From NCBI RefSeq assembly GCF_011189575.1, contig NZ_PUJW01000003.1, forward strand, positions 124,001 through 188,000: a stretch of DNA of 64,000 bases. The letters run 5' to 3'. The stretch's first letter is position 1; every line of letters begins with the position of its first letter. Position numbers and translations under genes: made by a program. This document shows positions 46,967 to 56,923 of the stretch, one piece after another. The DNA comes from Photorhabdus cinerea (lineage in GTDB: Bacteria > Pseudomonadota > Gammaproteobacteria > Enterobacterales > Enterobacteriaceae). The notes beneath the pieces are model-generated. The model was given only the letters and a program-made list of their open reading frames with translations, made no database searches and was not told where the DNA came from.

Positions 46967-48346
46967 TTATCCTTGGTTCATTGTTTTCAATTTATCCCGA
47001 TGGGAACGAGATATCAGGAATCCAATCCATAAAACACTAATCCAGAATGGCATCAGAATGACTGAAATACGGATACTTTCTGTCATCAAAATAATGACAA
47101 GAATAAAGGCAAGGAAAACCAAACACAGATAATTACTGAATGGGTACCAGAATGCTTTAAACGATGGTTCTACACCCTCTTTAACTTTCTGTGCCCGAAA
47201 TTTTAAATGAGCCATACAAATCATGACCCAGTTAATAACCAGCGTTGTTACTACCAATGCCATCAGCAACTCAAGGGCTTTGCCTGGCATCACATAGTTA
47301 ATTAATACACCAATTGAGGTTACTAACGCAGATATCACGATAGCCCTAATCGGAACTCCATTCCTATTAATTTTCGTTAAAATCTTAGGAGCATTACCTT
47401 GCTTTGCTAAACCATACAGCATACGGCTGTTACAATATACGCCGCTGTTATAAACAGACAATGCAGCAGTCAAAACAACAATATTCAGAATATTCGCCAC
47501 CCAGAAACTATCCAGGTTATGAAAAATCATTACAAATGGACTTTCACCTTCAACAACATAACTCCACGGATAAAGCGACAGTAGCACAGTCAGAGAACCA
47601 ATATAGAAAATCAGTATTCTATATACCACCTGGTTAGTTGCTTTAGGAATGCTAATTCGTGGGTTCTCTGCCTCAGCAGCTGTAACGCCAACCAATTCCA
47701 GTCCACCAAAAGAGAACATAAGCACAGCCATTGCCATAATAAGACCAGAAGCCCCATTAGGCATAAAACCACCATATTGCCAAAGATTAGTGATACTGGC
47801 CTGTGGACCTCCATTACCACTGACTAATAGATAAGCGCCAAAAATAATCATACAGATAATTGCAGCAACTTTAATAATTGCAAACCAAAATTCTGTTTCA
47901 CCATATAATCGAACATTAATTAAATTTACGCTATTGATTAAAACAAAAAATACCATCGCAGATACCCAAGTCGGAATATCAGGCCACCAGTAATGAATAT
48001 ACATTCCCACAGCCGTTAATTCTGCCATTCCGACCAGAGTAAACATTACCCAGTAATTCCACCCCGATAAGAAACCGGGAAAATCTCCCCAATATTTATA
48101 TGCAAAATGACTAAACGATCCAGCTACTGGTTCTTCAACAACCATCTCTCCCAGCTGACGCATAATCAAAAATGCGATAAAACCTGCAATCGAGTATCCT
48201 AAAAGTACGGAGGGACCTGCCATTTTTATGGTTTGTGCAATACCGAGAAACAACCCAGTCCCGACAGCTCCCCCTAAGGCAATAAGCTGAATATGTCGGT
48301 TTTTTAAACCGCGTTTAAGTGTTGATTGCTGCGATTGTCCTGCCAT
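46967..48346 (-). CDS. aroP: Aromatic amino acid permease
   Basis: APC-family proton symporter for aromatic amino acids with about twelve membrane helices. It is 459 residues; LKRGLKNRHIQLIALGGAVGTGLFLG, QLGEMVVEEPVAGSF and GLELVGVTAAEA match AroP more closely than PheP in my recollection. ATG 48346 is preferred (GAGG upstream) over one 18 nt earlier. An ERIC-derived repeat sits about 60 nt upstream. Confidence 0.88.
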   Translation of the reverse strand: MAGQSQQSTLKRGLKNRHIQLIALGGAVGTGLFLGIAQTIKMAGPSVLLGYSIAGFIAFLIMRQLGEMVVEEPVAGSFSHFAYKYWGDFPGFLSGWNYWVMFTLVGMAELTAVGMYIHYWWPDIPTWVSAMVFFVLINSVNLINVRLYGETEFWFAIIKVAAIICMIIFGAYLLVSGNGGPQASITNLWQYGGFMPNGASGLIMAMAVLMFSFGGLELVGVTAAEAENPRISIPKATNQVVYRILIFYIGSLTVLLSLYPWSYVVEGESPFVMIFHNLDSFWVANILNIVVLTAALSVYNSGVYCNSRMLYGLAKQGNAPKILTKINRNGVPIRAIVISALVTSIGVLINYVMPGKALELLMALVVTTLVINWVMICMAHLKFRAQKVKEGVEPSFKAFWYPFSNYLCLVFLAFILVIILMTESIRISVILMPFWISVLWIGFLISRSHRDKLKTMNQG

Positions 48347-48405
48347 TTTGTCCTCTTGCTGCAACTTTTATTTTGTTATGAGTGGGAAAACAACCGATTC
48401 CCATT

Positions 48406-48487
48406 TATCCCCTTCATCCTCCAAGTTGCTGCTTTGTTGACTGCGTTCACTTGCCGCCGCGCTGCAATTTGAAATCTATTGGGTATA
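48406..48487. repeat. Internally deleted ERIC-like repeat
   Basis: About 82 bp with ERIC ends: TATCCCC...CCAAGTTGC on one side, CTTGCCGCCGCGCTGC and ATTGGGTATA on the other. The central CACCCC...GGGGATT part of ERIC is missing. It shares its ends with the full copy at 41465-41587. Lies in the probable leader of aroP. Confidence 0.8.
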
Positions 48488-48571
48488 TCTGCTTTGCTCA
48501 AAGCAGACAAAATACTAGCCTTAAAAGGTGGATACTGAACATATATGTTAGCACAGATACAGCAAGGGAGA

Positions 48572-48754
48572 ATGACTGATGAGTATCAACAACTAATCAG
48601 AAAGGAAGATATCGGGTCACAAAACATATACCTGAATCAAACTTTTCACCCTGATCACAGTAACGATCCAAAGCCAACAAGTACAAGAACAGACATATTC
48701 CAAGTAATACTAAAATTGCAATGGTTTTTTTTATGTCCAATTCTATTTCCTTAA
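48572..48754 (+). CDS. Possible small protein
   Basis: 60 codons, MTDEYQQLIRKEDIG with a hydrophobic C-terminal stretch (IFQVILKLQWFFLCPILF). AGGGAG lies close upstream. No family is recognised, and it could be a chance frame or a truncated membrane protein. The region 48488-49054 otherwise holds only the promoter of the AraC-type gene. Confidence 0.25.
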   Translation: MTDEYQQLIRKEDIGSQNIYLNQTFHPDHSNDPKPTSTRTDIFQVILKLQWFFLCPILFP

Positions 48755-48992
48755 GCTTAATCAGCACTCAATACATAAAGAATAAATTCAAGAAATTATA
48801 TTTTACAGTAATGAAAATAAGAAAAATATCCATCCGGTGCTTCTGTTGTGGAGAAATCACACTGACACCGTACCCTGCCAGTAAATACGCCAAAACGAAT
48901 TAAACAAGTACTGAATTATAGGGATTCTATTCACTAAAACAAAAAAATCAATTGTCACATTTAGTTACAATCTCACCCACTATGCCAACGCT

Positions 48993-49022
48993 TTGTCATA
49001 TTTAAAAAAAGTTGTGTATACT
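48993..49022 (+). promoter_or_regulatory. Sigma-70 promoter of the AraC-type regulator
   Basis: TTGTCA (48993-48998), an 18-bp spacer and TATACT (49017-49022) lie 32 nt before the start codon. Confidence 0.6.
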
Positions 49023-49054
49023 TCTTTTCACTTTCAACCAGAACGAAATTGTTA

Positions 49055-49438
49055 ATGCCACAGGATAATCACTTAGCACTTGTATACGCTCTCAGCAAAT
49101 GGATTGAGAATCACCTTGGCCGGGTAATCCATCTGGAGGAACTGGCAGCTTACTCTGGCTATTCGCTTTGGCATATGCAGAAGATATTCAAGGAAATTAC
49201 TGGAATTTCTCTTGGCAAATATATCCGCCAACGACGTCTGGCTGGTGCTGTTCACCTTCTAAGAAACAGCTCTTTGTCTATTTTCGATATCGCCCTGGAT
49301 TTTGGCTTTGGTTCACAGTCTCATTTTACTTACATGTTCCGCAAAGAGTATGGCATAACACCTTATGATTTCCGGCAGAACCCAGATATTGAGCTTGAGG
49401 TAAAACTACCTCTTCACTTCGCCAATAGCTGTTCATGA
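49055..49438 (+). CDS. AraC/XylS-type regulator, MarA/SoxS-like
   Basis: 127-residue single-domain DNA-binding protein, without a ligand domain, as in MarA, SoxS and PqrA. Two helix-turn-helix motifs: about 25-50 (LEELAAYSGYSLWHMQKIFKE) and 75-100 (IFDIALDFGFGSQSHFTYMFRKEYGITP). Probably controls a stress or multidrug regulon. It has a short extra acidic C-terminus. Monocistronic with its own promoter; yidA follows 91 nt later. Confidence 0.88.
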   Translation: MPQDNHLALVYALSKWIENHLGRVIHLEELAAYSGYSLWHMQKIFKEITGISLGKYIRQRRLAGAVHLLRNSSLSIFDIALDFGFGSQSHFTYMFRKEYGITPYDFRQNPDIELEVKLPLHFANSCS

Positions 49439-49529
49439 CACTATCATCAGGAAAAGAAACGCCTTTAAGCGGGAATTACAAATTACACAACAAAGCAGCG
49501 GTACCTAATCAGGCTTTCAGGAGAGAGAA

Positions 49530-50336
49530 ATGTCAATAAAATTGATCGCCATTGATCTTGATGGCACTTTACTGAACGAAAGTCATCAGATCACTCCCCC
49601 AGTCAAGCAAGCTATTCATTATGCCAGAAAACAAGGAATTCATATTGTTCTGGCTTCTGGTCGGCCTTTTATTGGCATCCAGCGATACTTACAGGAATTA
49701 GAGCTGAACGAAACTAGCAGTTACTGCATCAGTAACAATGGTAGTGTTGTCCATCAGGCAAATGATGGTGAACATTTGCTAGAAAATTTATTGGATTTTG
49801 AAGACTATCTGTTTTTTGAATCACTCTCCCGTGAAATTGGCGTTCATCTTCATGCTTTAGAATTTAATAAAATATATACTGCCAACCGTGATATCAGTCC
49901 ATATACCGTCAGAGAAGCTTTCCTCACCGACACGCCTCTAATTTATTGTCCTGTTAATGAAATGGACAACGAGATGCATTTCACTAAATTAATGATGATA
50001 GATCATCCAAACATCCTCAGTGATGCTATTAATTTCATTCCAGTAGACGCTTATGAACACTATACGTTGATGCAGAGCAGTCCCTATTTTCTAGAAATTC
50101 TCAGCAAAGAAGTCAACAAAGGCACTGCTATCAAAGCCATCGCTGATCATCTGGGTATCACCAGAGATAAAATTATGTGTATCGGTGATCACAATAATGA
50201 CTTAGCTATGATCGAATTCGCCGGTGTTGGTGTTGCAATGGGGAATGCCGAACAAAGTGTTAAAGATATCGCTCAATTTATTACCGCAACAAATGAACAA
50301 GATGGAGTAGCAATAGCGATAAATAAGTTCCTATAA
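49530..50336 (+). CDS. yidA: Cof-type HAD sugar-phosphatase YidA
   Basis: 268-residue cytosolic haloacid dehalogenase-fold phosphatase with broad sugar-phosphate activity. Nucleophile motif IDLDGTLL (8-15), ASGRP (43-47), conserved Lys in KGTAIK (about 203-208) and the acidic pair in GDHNNDLAM. It matches E. coli YidA throughout (TANRDIS, SPYFLEIL). AGGAGAG upstream. Confidence 0.9.
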   Translation: MSIKLIAIDLDGTLLNESHQITPPVKQAIHYARKQGIHIVLASGRPFIGIQRYLQELELNETSSYCISNNGSVVHQANDGEHLLENLLDFEDYLFFESLSREIGVHLHALEFNKIYTANRDISPYTVREAFLTDTPLIYCPVNEMDNEMHFTKLMMIDHPNILSDAINFIPVDAYEHYTLMQSSPYFLEILSKEVNKGTAIKAIADHLGITRDKIMCIGDHNNDLAMIEFAGVGVAMGNAEQSVKDIAQFITATNEQDGVAIAINKFL

Positions 50337-50395
50337 AGTAGCTTATTTTATAAAACAAAAAAATTTACTGATAATTATTTAATCTTAAATTATAT

Positions 50396-50422
50396 AACTA
50401 AACGGAAAAATTTCGTTTAGTT
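50396..50422 (+). terminator. Possible terminator after yidA
   Basis: 9-bp arms (50396-50404 and 50414-50422) with an A/T loop, followed by ATTCTAATTTG; 60 nt after the stop. Confidence 0.5.
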
Positions 50423-50543
50423 ATTCTAATTTGTTACCATGCTTGTTTCATTTTTACTCTGCTATTGGGCAAAGCAATAAGATCCCGAAGCCTGAATGCA
50501 TCCTCTGACTGAATAATAAGCAGGTTAGATTTTCAGAAATATA

Positions 50544-50578
50544 TGAGGTTGGGGCTTCATCAAGAATGCCCCACCTCA
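50544..50578 (-). terminator. Terminator after the DUF2165 gene
   Basis: GC-rich arms 50544-50555 and 50568-50578 pair with one bulge. On the minus strand the stem lies 26 nt after the stop and is followed by an AT-rich run. Confidence 0.65.
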
Positions 50579-50603
50579 TTACTGCTTCTATCTCAATAGG
50601 CAG

Positions 50604-51104
50604 TTATTCTTCACCTAATTCTCTGTCACGTTGAACCAAATAAATCAATACCAGAATGATAGTTACAAAGAAACGGAAAGCGCTGGATACACCATTCCAT
50701 TGTTTAGACATCCACATCCCAAACCATTCACCTCCAATTGACATAAATGCCACCTGCCAAGTCAGAAAACCCAAAGTCAGGCCAGCTATCGCAATAGCTT
50801 TCTTCTTATTAAAGACAGCAGCATTAGATTTTAAATTCGCCAGTAAGAGAATACCACCGATCCAACACAGTACCGCGGTAAGCGTTTCTAGAAAAATAAT
50901 TCCAATATAACCAATATGATGTAATACAGGTGAATTGATTGCTCGATAAGTAATGGCAGTATCAGGGAAAACAGCATCCATCATGAATACATGCTGTACA
51001 AATGCGAAATTAGTACCATAATCTGTAATGTTGCCAAAAGCGACCAATGTAGCAAACAAGGCAATTGCACAGACAGTCAGAGCTTTAGATAAGCGAATAA
51101 TCAT
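50604..51104 (-). CDS. DUF2165 family membrane protein
   Basis: 166-residue inner-membrane protein with four hydrophobic segments (about 6-26, 62-87, 103-122, 139-158). The region FGNITDYGTNFAFVQHVFMMD and the GGEWFGMWMSKQWNG loop near the C-terminus are DUF2165 hallmarks. Function unknown. Stand-alone gene with its own terminator. Confidence 0.85.
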   Translation of the reverse strand: MIIRLSKALTVCAIALFATLVAFGNITDYGTNFAFVQHVFMMDAVFPDTAITYRAINSPVLHHIGYIGIIFLETLTAVLCWIGGILLLANLKSNAAVFNKKKAIAIAGLTLGFLTWQVAFMSIGGEWFGMWMSKQWNGVSSAFRFFVTIILVLIYLVQRDRELGEE

Positions 51105-51324
51105 TTGTTGAGTCCTTAAAGAATAAGAATAACTTAAGCACTACCAAGATCACAAAGCCTACAAACTATCATATAACTTAACAATCATCACCTTATTATC
51201 ACATATTCAATCGTATGATTATCTTTAGGATATTTCTATCCAATTTGGGATTTATATTTTTCTGTTCATACCATCATCAAATCAGTTATTATCTATTTAA
51301 TATTTATTTACCTGACTATTCTTT

Positions 51325-51753
51325 ATGGATGATTCTCTGTTTAATGCAATAAAAAGCTATTTCAGGCAAAAACTGAGTAGAATAGATTATATTATCAGCT
51401 TTATTACAGCGGCGGTTATTCTCGGAGCGCTGATTTTCTTCTCTGGTTATCTGGCAGAAAACAATTATGCCTCCTATATGCAATATGAATTATCAATATG
51501 GTTGTACATGATTTCGATTGGCTTATGGGCGATGTGCTCCTTCGCCACTGTTTACTATTTGATCATGAAAACAGCTTTCAGGTTTAATAGTACGGGGTTA
51601 TATGGCTGGCCAATATCTATTTTTATTTATCTATGCAGTGTCTTACCAAACTATCTTTCTGACAGAATAATCATGTATTCACCACTTATCAGCCTTGTCG
51701 GAATTATTCTTGCGTTTACTCTCCCTGCAAGAAAAAACAATGATAAAAGGTAA
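51325..51753 (+). CDS. Hypothetical inner-membrane protein
   Basis: 142 residues with four predicted membrane helices (about 22-42, 57-80, 94-108, 116-133) and a basic C-terminal tail. I do not recognise the family; it looks broadly like small DUF-type membrane proteins. No clear ribosome site is seen before the ATG, and the neighbours do not suggest a role. Confidence 0.6.
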   Translation: MDDSLFNAIKSYFRQKLSRIDYIISFITAAVILGALIFFSGYLAENNYASYMQYELSIWLYMISIGLWAMCSFATVYYLIMKTAFRFNSTGLYGWPISIFIYLCSVLPNYLSDRIIMYSPLISLVGIILAFTLPARKNNDKR

Positions 51754-52139
51754 TCTTGATCCTATATATCATGAATTTTATTTAATTTTACCTATTGGTA
51801 ATAGTCGTTATAAAATAAGCGACTATTACTTAGATAAAGAAAACTTATCATCTTATTACTACTGAATATCTGACCATTTAGCAATATCCTATTTTTACCC
51901 TTGTTGAAATAATTAACTATTAAAAATAACGAAAGAGATCTGGATTCAATACAGCGGGAACTGATAATTCTCGATTAAGAATCGTCGGGGTAAACAGTGA
52001 TAACAGATTAAAATAAAGTAAAGATGAGTTCGAAGAATAAACCATGAAAATTTATAATACTGATTATCAGAAAAACCATGCCACAAAAGCCACTTTTATA
52101 AAGTTACTTCTGTGACATGATCTTACTCTGATATCAAAA
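51754..52139. other. Gene-free intergenic region
   Basis: 386 AT-rich bases between convergent genes. No strong terminator, repeat or ORF is recognised. Confidence 0.4.
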
Positions 52140-52967
52140 CTATCTTTTATACTTCTCAACCAACGCCAAAGCTATTGACTCAGTTTGTGCATCAGGATTA
52201 CCACTGATGTCATCTGGCCTAAAATGCATCTGGAATGCACTGATTGTTTTACGAGTATCTTCATCAAGTACACCCGTTTGTGGAATGGTATAGCCATATT
52301 TTTCTAATGTTTTCTGTATTAACTCAACAGAAACCTTTGCATTCCATTTTCTACCGGCCATGTATTTTTCAACAGTCGCATCATCAGGCCATGCACCAAT
52401 ACCTTGTTCGGCCAACCTCTTCCAAGGAAAAAGTCTACCTGGGTCATACTTTCTCAGCGGAGCAATATCACTGTGACCGATGACATTTTTCGGTTCAATG
52501 TCATAACGCTGGATAATATCTTTTGCCAAACGCGTTAATAGATCGAGCTGCTGCTCATTAAATGGATACCATTCTTTCTCAAGCAACCTTTCCGTGAATC
52601 CTTTATTGACAATTTCAATTCCAATAGAGGTATCATTCAAGTCTTTCCGGCCATTCCATGCACTAACACCCGCATGCCATGCCCTTTTATCTTCAGGAAC
52701 CAACTGCAAAATGACAGGTTTCCCTCTCACATAATTCGGTAATGATGGAATCAAATAATGAGCACTGACACCACCTTGAGTTAATATACGTAAAGAATCT
52801 TCGTCATTGACAGCGGTATAGTGAAATACCAAAAACCTTATCCGGTCATTCTGACTTTGTGAAGGAAAGGAGCTATCAACTTTATAAGTGCCCCTATCTT
52901 CCAGATGACGCTGACTAGAACACCCGGCTAATAGCATGAATAAGCCAACTAATATGATCTTCTTCAT
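52140..52967 (-). CDS. amiD: N-acetylmuramoyl-L-alanine amidase AmiD
   Basis: Outer-membrane lipoprotein amidase cleaving the MurNAc-L-Ala bond, including anhydro-muropeptides. 275 residues from ATG 52967 (GGGAG upstream): lipoprotein signal ending LLAGC (Cys16), amidase_2 domain with zinc ligands His49, His165 and Asp175, and a peptidoglycan-binding domain from about 210. An upstream in-frame ATG would add 11 residues before the signal peptide. Confidence 0.93.
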   Translation of the reverse strand: MKKIILVGLFMLLAGCSSQRHLEDRGTYKVDSSFPSQSQNDRIRFLVFHYTAVNDEDSLRILTQGGVSAHYLIPSLPNYVRGKPVILQLVPEDKRAWHAGVSAWNGRKDLNDTSIGIEIVNKGFTERLLEKEWYPFNEQQLDLLTRLAKDIIQRYDIEPKNVIGHSDIAPLRKYDPGRLFPWKRLAEQGIGAWPDDATVEKYMAGRKWNAKVSVELIQKTLEKYGYTIPQTGVLDEDTRKTISAFQMHFRPDDISGNPDAQTESIALALVEKYKR

Positions 52968-53106
52968 AATCTCCCTGTTCCACCTATTAATTGAAAACAA
53001 GATAATAACACAAAGAAATCAAATGAATACAAAATAAAATTTATGTTTTATATGGTTTTTTTTATAAGCTATGGATTTTGTTCTTGATGTGGCACATCAA
53101 GGAAAA

Positions 53107-53140
53107 TGCCTTATTCCCATAGGCAAATGGGAATAAGGCA
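53107..53140 (-). terminator. Terminator after the AGCS symporter
   Basis: Perfect 14-bp arms (53107-53120 and 53127-53140) with a 6-nt loop, followed on the minus strand by TTTTCCTT. Confidence 0.88.
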
Positions 53141-53220
53141 CACAAATGAAAAGTTAAACGCGAAAGGTAATCGCTTCTACATCATTAAATATCGTTAACC
53201 ATACCTTTTGCTCTGGTCTT

Positions 53221-54684
53221 TCACTTATGGTCAGCCATTTGAGTCGAACGGGCACGACTTGCAGTTTCTTCCCAAATACCAACTTCAACCTTTTGCTGAA
53301 TTTCAGGATACTGATTGATATCAAACGTCGGTAGCTTCCCAGCACGTCTCTGCTGGTTATAGTCTCTTGCAAGTTTAAATGCGACACCGGAAAGCAGCAA
53401 AATAGCGGTCAGATTAGTGATTGCCATCAATGCCATAGATAAATCAGCCATTTTCCAAACCAAAGGCACTTCAGCCAACGCACCAAACATCACCATACCT
53501 AATGCCGCTAGACGGAGGATTATCAAACCCGCTGTGTGATTACGTTCAAGGAAGACAATATTACTTTCCGCATAAGCATAATTCGCAATGATTGATGTGA
53601 AAGCGAAAAAGAAGATAGCTAAAGCGATAAATTCAGACCCCCAATCGCCTACTGCTGAAGATAATGCCCGCTGAGTCAGCTCTATTCCACTTATTCCTGA
53701 AATATTGCCATCAAGCACACCCGATGAAAGGATGATGACAGCGGTAGCACTACAGATAACGATAGTATCCATAAAAACGCCCAGCATTTGTACATACCCT
53801 TGGGATGCTGGATGAGGAGGATACGGAGAAGCTGATGCTGCCGCATTAGGCGCTGACCCCATTCCGGCTTCATTTGAAAACAACCCACGCTGAACACCCT
53901 GCGTCATCGCCTGCGCAACACCATAACCAACAGTTCCTGCAACAGCTTCCTGTAAGCCAAACGCACATTTGAAGATCAATGCAAAGACTTCTGGCATGCG
54001 TTCAAAGTTATGACCGACGACCCAAAACGCCAAGATAAGATAAGCGGTCGCCATAAAAGGAACAACCAACTCCGCAACTCTGGCAATCGAACGCAAACCA
54101 CCCAAAATAATGATCCCGCTCAAGATAACCAATCCAATACCTACATATAATGGGCTAAAATCAAAGGCAAAAACCGCAGCCTGAACAATTGAGTTTGCCT
54201 GAACAGCATTAAATACCAGACCAAAAGCAATAATAAGGAATATGGAGAACAGAATGCCCAACCAGCGTACCCCAAGCCCTTTTTCCATATAATAGGCCGG
54301 GCCACCGCGGTAATTCCCCTTATCGTCTTTTGTCTTGTACAGCTGAGCAAGTGTGCTCTCTATAAAAGAGGTCGCCATCCCAATCAGAGCAACAACCCAC
54401 ATCCAGAAAATGGCGCCAGGCCCACCAGCTGTTAAAGCGATCGCCACACCAGTAAGGTTACCTGTACCTACTCGCGCAGCTAAACTGGTACATAGGGCCT
54501 GAAATGACGAAATACCTGCACTGTCAGATTTTTTACTATTTTTCAATACCGAAAACATATGCCCAAAATGGCGGATCTGTATAAAACCTGAACGTATAGT
54601 GAAGTAAGCACCAGCCCCAAGAAGAAGATAAATCAACACGGAGCCCCAAAGGATGTTGTTAAAAAAGTTAATCAGTTCCGTCAA
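53221..54684 (-). CDS. Sodium:alanine/glycine symporter (AGCS family)
   Basis: 487-residue inner-membrane amino acid carrier with about eleven helices. Family signatures: RVGTGNLTGVA (about 71-81), GGPGAIFWMW, and the substrate-region motif GLFSNEAGMGSAPNAAA (about 271-287). Close to YaaJ/AlsT-type proteins. It carries D- or L-alanine or glycine in characterised relatives; the substrate is not proved here. Stand-alone gene with a strong terminator. Confidence 0.92.
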   Translation of the reverse strand: MTELINFFNNILWGSVLIYLLLGAGAYFTIRSGFIQIRHFGHMFSVLKNSKKSDSAGISSFQALCTSLAARVGTGNLTGVAIALTAGGPGAIFWMWVVALIGMATSFIESTLAQLYKTKDDKGNYRGGPAYYMEKGLGVRWLGILFSIFLIIAFGLVFNAVQANSIVQAAVFAFDFSPLYVGIGLVILSGIIILGGLRSIARVAELVVPFMATAYLILAFWVVGHNFERMPEVFALIFKCAFGLQEAVAGTVGYGVAQAMTQGVQRGLFSNEAGMGSAPNAAASASPYPPHPASQGYVQMLGVFMDTIVICSATAVIILSSGVLDGNISGISGIELTQRALSSAVGDWGSEFIALAIFFFAFTSIIANYAYAESNIVFLERNHTAGLIILRLAALGMVMFGALAEVPLVWKMADLSMALMAITNLTAILLLSGVAFKLARDYNQQRRAGKLPTFDINQYPEIQQKVEVGIWEETASRARSTQMADHK

Positions 54685-56224
54685 GATATTTTTCCCCTTA
54701 TAATTAGCAAACCCAGTCTGACCATAAAATCGTATCCGGCAGAATTCATTGCGCTTAATATGCCTTTATAATTAACAAGTAATACAATGCTGTATGAAAA
54801 GAACACAGAGATACTGGTCAGAAAAACGCTATGAATGTAACACAAGTTTGAAATTGATGTGTAATGTTTACTGATCTTTTTACATTATCCATCAGATTAA
54901 ATGAATGTTTGATGTACTACTCTTGACCGCCAGTTAATAGATTACGTTATTCAATCAACTATTGTCCGTCAGTAACATCTATACATTACATTAGTCATTA
55001 GCGATGCCTCTTGTCGATGGTTCTCAATAAGCTACATATATGAAACTCATTTATGAAACTGATTGCTCTGCTCCATACAATAAAAGGAGTTGTACTAATG
55101 AATCGCTTTTAATTAAATCAACAAGCAATCAATATCAAGAAAAAAAATTCAGAAATAAGATATTGTGATTAATTTTGTGAGCAGATTATCAGCTTTAAGA
55201 AAAAAATCGTAATTAATTATAAAAAATTTCACATAACGAGATTCATCATATAAGACACTAAAAAAATCAAAAAGATAACTCACCACTCCTTATCAGATCA
55301 CAACGAAATGTCAATGCCATAATGTTAACGTAGGAAATATCATCTCAATGAATACTCCTCTTTATCTGACTATAATTAATACATCCTCGCTTGTTTTGCT
55401 ACTTTCTGAGCACCTCTAATATATCCAATATCTCCCCTATAGTATTTCCTGTAAGATTATTATCCAATATTCCCACAAGCATATTAAAATCAAATTACAA
55501 TAGAATTGACATAACAAGATATTTATTATAAAGAATACTCTCTGTTCTCTGGTTGGTCCTCAGAAATAAATAATATTTATCTGACAATTTTCCGGTTGTA
55601 TAAGTAAAAATTTGATTTCCTGCCAGATAGATGGAATACTTTATCAAGTTTGTGAAGAATTCTCCTGATGAACAATAGAAGTTGAATGAAACCAGATATA
55701 TTGCAAACTAAAACCATTACAATAATATCATTATCCTGGGCTTTCCCAAAGCTGAGTCACCAGCATAATTGTACTTTATAAATACAGGCACGAAGTTCAA
55801 CAACTCACCATACCAAGATAACCTAATCAAAATCATAGCTGCCATCTACTGCAACAATTGTTTTACCTTTAAACATTAAAATTTTCCCAAGCTAATATTT
55901 ACACGACTAATTGCAGGCTTCTTAGCCTATGAAAACACACACTTAACTCAATCATACATAACCATGATCAATATTTTACTCACACTTGCATAACAGAACA
56001 AATTAATTACAATAAAATATAATTTACAATTGAAATTATATTTGTAAAAAAATATGAAAAAACTTCTCTTATATGCAACATAAGACTGGATCTTTTATTA
56101 TCTACTGCTAATATTTTCATTTGTTATCTTTTACAAAAAAAATATGTCTATGAAGTTAATATTGCTTAAATATCTCACTTTTATTCTGAATACATAATTT
56201 AAACAATATACGTTGAGGTTATGA
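54685..56224. other. Long gene-free AT-rich stretch
   Basis: About 1.5 kb without an open frame of note on either strand. Near 55080 an AAAGGAG site precedes ATGAATCGCTTTTAA, a four-codon frame that may be the start of a deleted gene. Together with the integrase remnant to its right, this looks like eroded mobile DNA. Confidence 0.4.
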
Positions 56225-56416
56225 ATGATGTTAAGAAGAAAAAGGAAGAATCCCACTGATAACAATTTACCTATAAGAGTCTATCGTGGGAGATCTAAAT
56301 ATGAATATCACCCTCCATCGGGAGGTTCAATATCCATTTGCTGTTTAAGTTCACCATTATCTGTCGTTTGGGAGGAATATGAAAAAATCCTTAATAAGGA
56401 AAATATAACCAAATAA
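56225..56416 (+). pseudogene. Phage integrase, N-terminal remnant
   Basis: 63 codons resembling the N-terminal arm-type DNA-binding domain of tyrosine integrases: basic start RRKRKNPTDNNLPIRVYRGRS, then KYEYHPPSGGSISICCLSSP and VVWEEYEKIL. An integrase is about 330-400 residues, so the core-binding and catalytic domains are missing. GAGG lies upstream. It sits 1.1 kb from the icd 3' end, a well-known phage and e14 attachment target. Confidence 0.65.
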
Positions 56417-56602
56417 TAAAATTTCAAATATTATACAATAAGTATTATATTTATAGTTATAAAAACAGCGGGAGAACACACTCCCGTTAGCGGTTTCGAC
56501 CTAATCTCACCCATAAAAAAGATTTTTAAAAGCTATTAAATTAATTATTCAGTTATAAATTCCGTTCCCTGTCTATTGCTCATCGGAAAATCTGAAATAA
56601 AA

Positions 56603-56880
56603 ATGACTATTCCAACTATAGCAAAGGAATACCTTACTGATGACAATCTAATCAAGTCTGTGCAAATTGGAAATAATTCACAAAAAATTATTAAAGTAGA
56701 TAGAGTTCTACCACCAAGACTGCTCTAGACAGCTCGTTAATCAGTAAACGAGATATCTATGAAGTTTGGGGTCAACAGTTTTTTTCCAGTCCATATGAAG
56801 TTATACACACAGCTACAGTACCATTCCAGCATAAACCGGAACATACCGTAGCAAAGGTTATAAAGAAGAGGAAAAAATAA
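56603..56880 (+). pseudogene. Frameshifted ORF of unknown family
   Basis: A frame from MTIPTIAKEYLTDDNLIK to DRVLPPRLL stops at 56728. A second frame, overlapping by a few bases, continues ALDSSLISKRDIYEVWGQQFFSS to VAKVIKKRKK at 56880. The protein-like composition on both sides suggests one gene of about 90 residues with a single frameshift. Family unknown; a decayed phage or accessory gene is likely. Confidence 0.45.
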
Positions 56881-56923
56881 TAGGTGAAAAAATGACTAAC
56901 CGCAATTTACGAAATTTTGCAAG

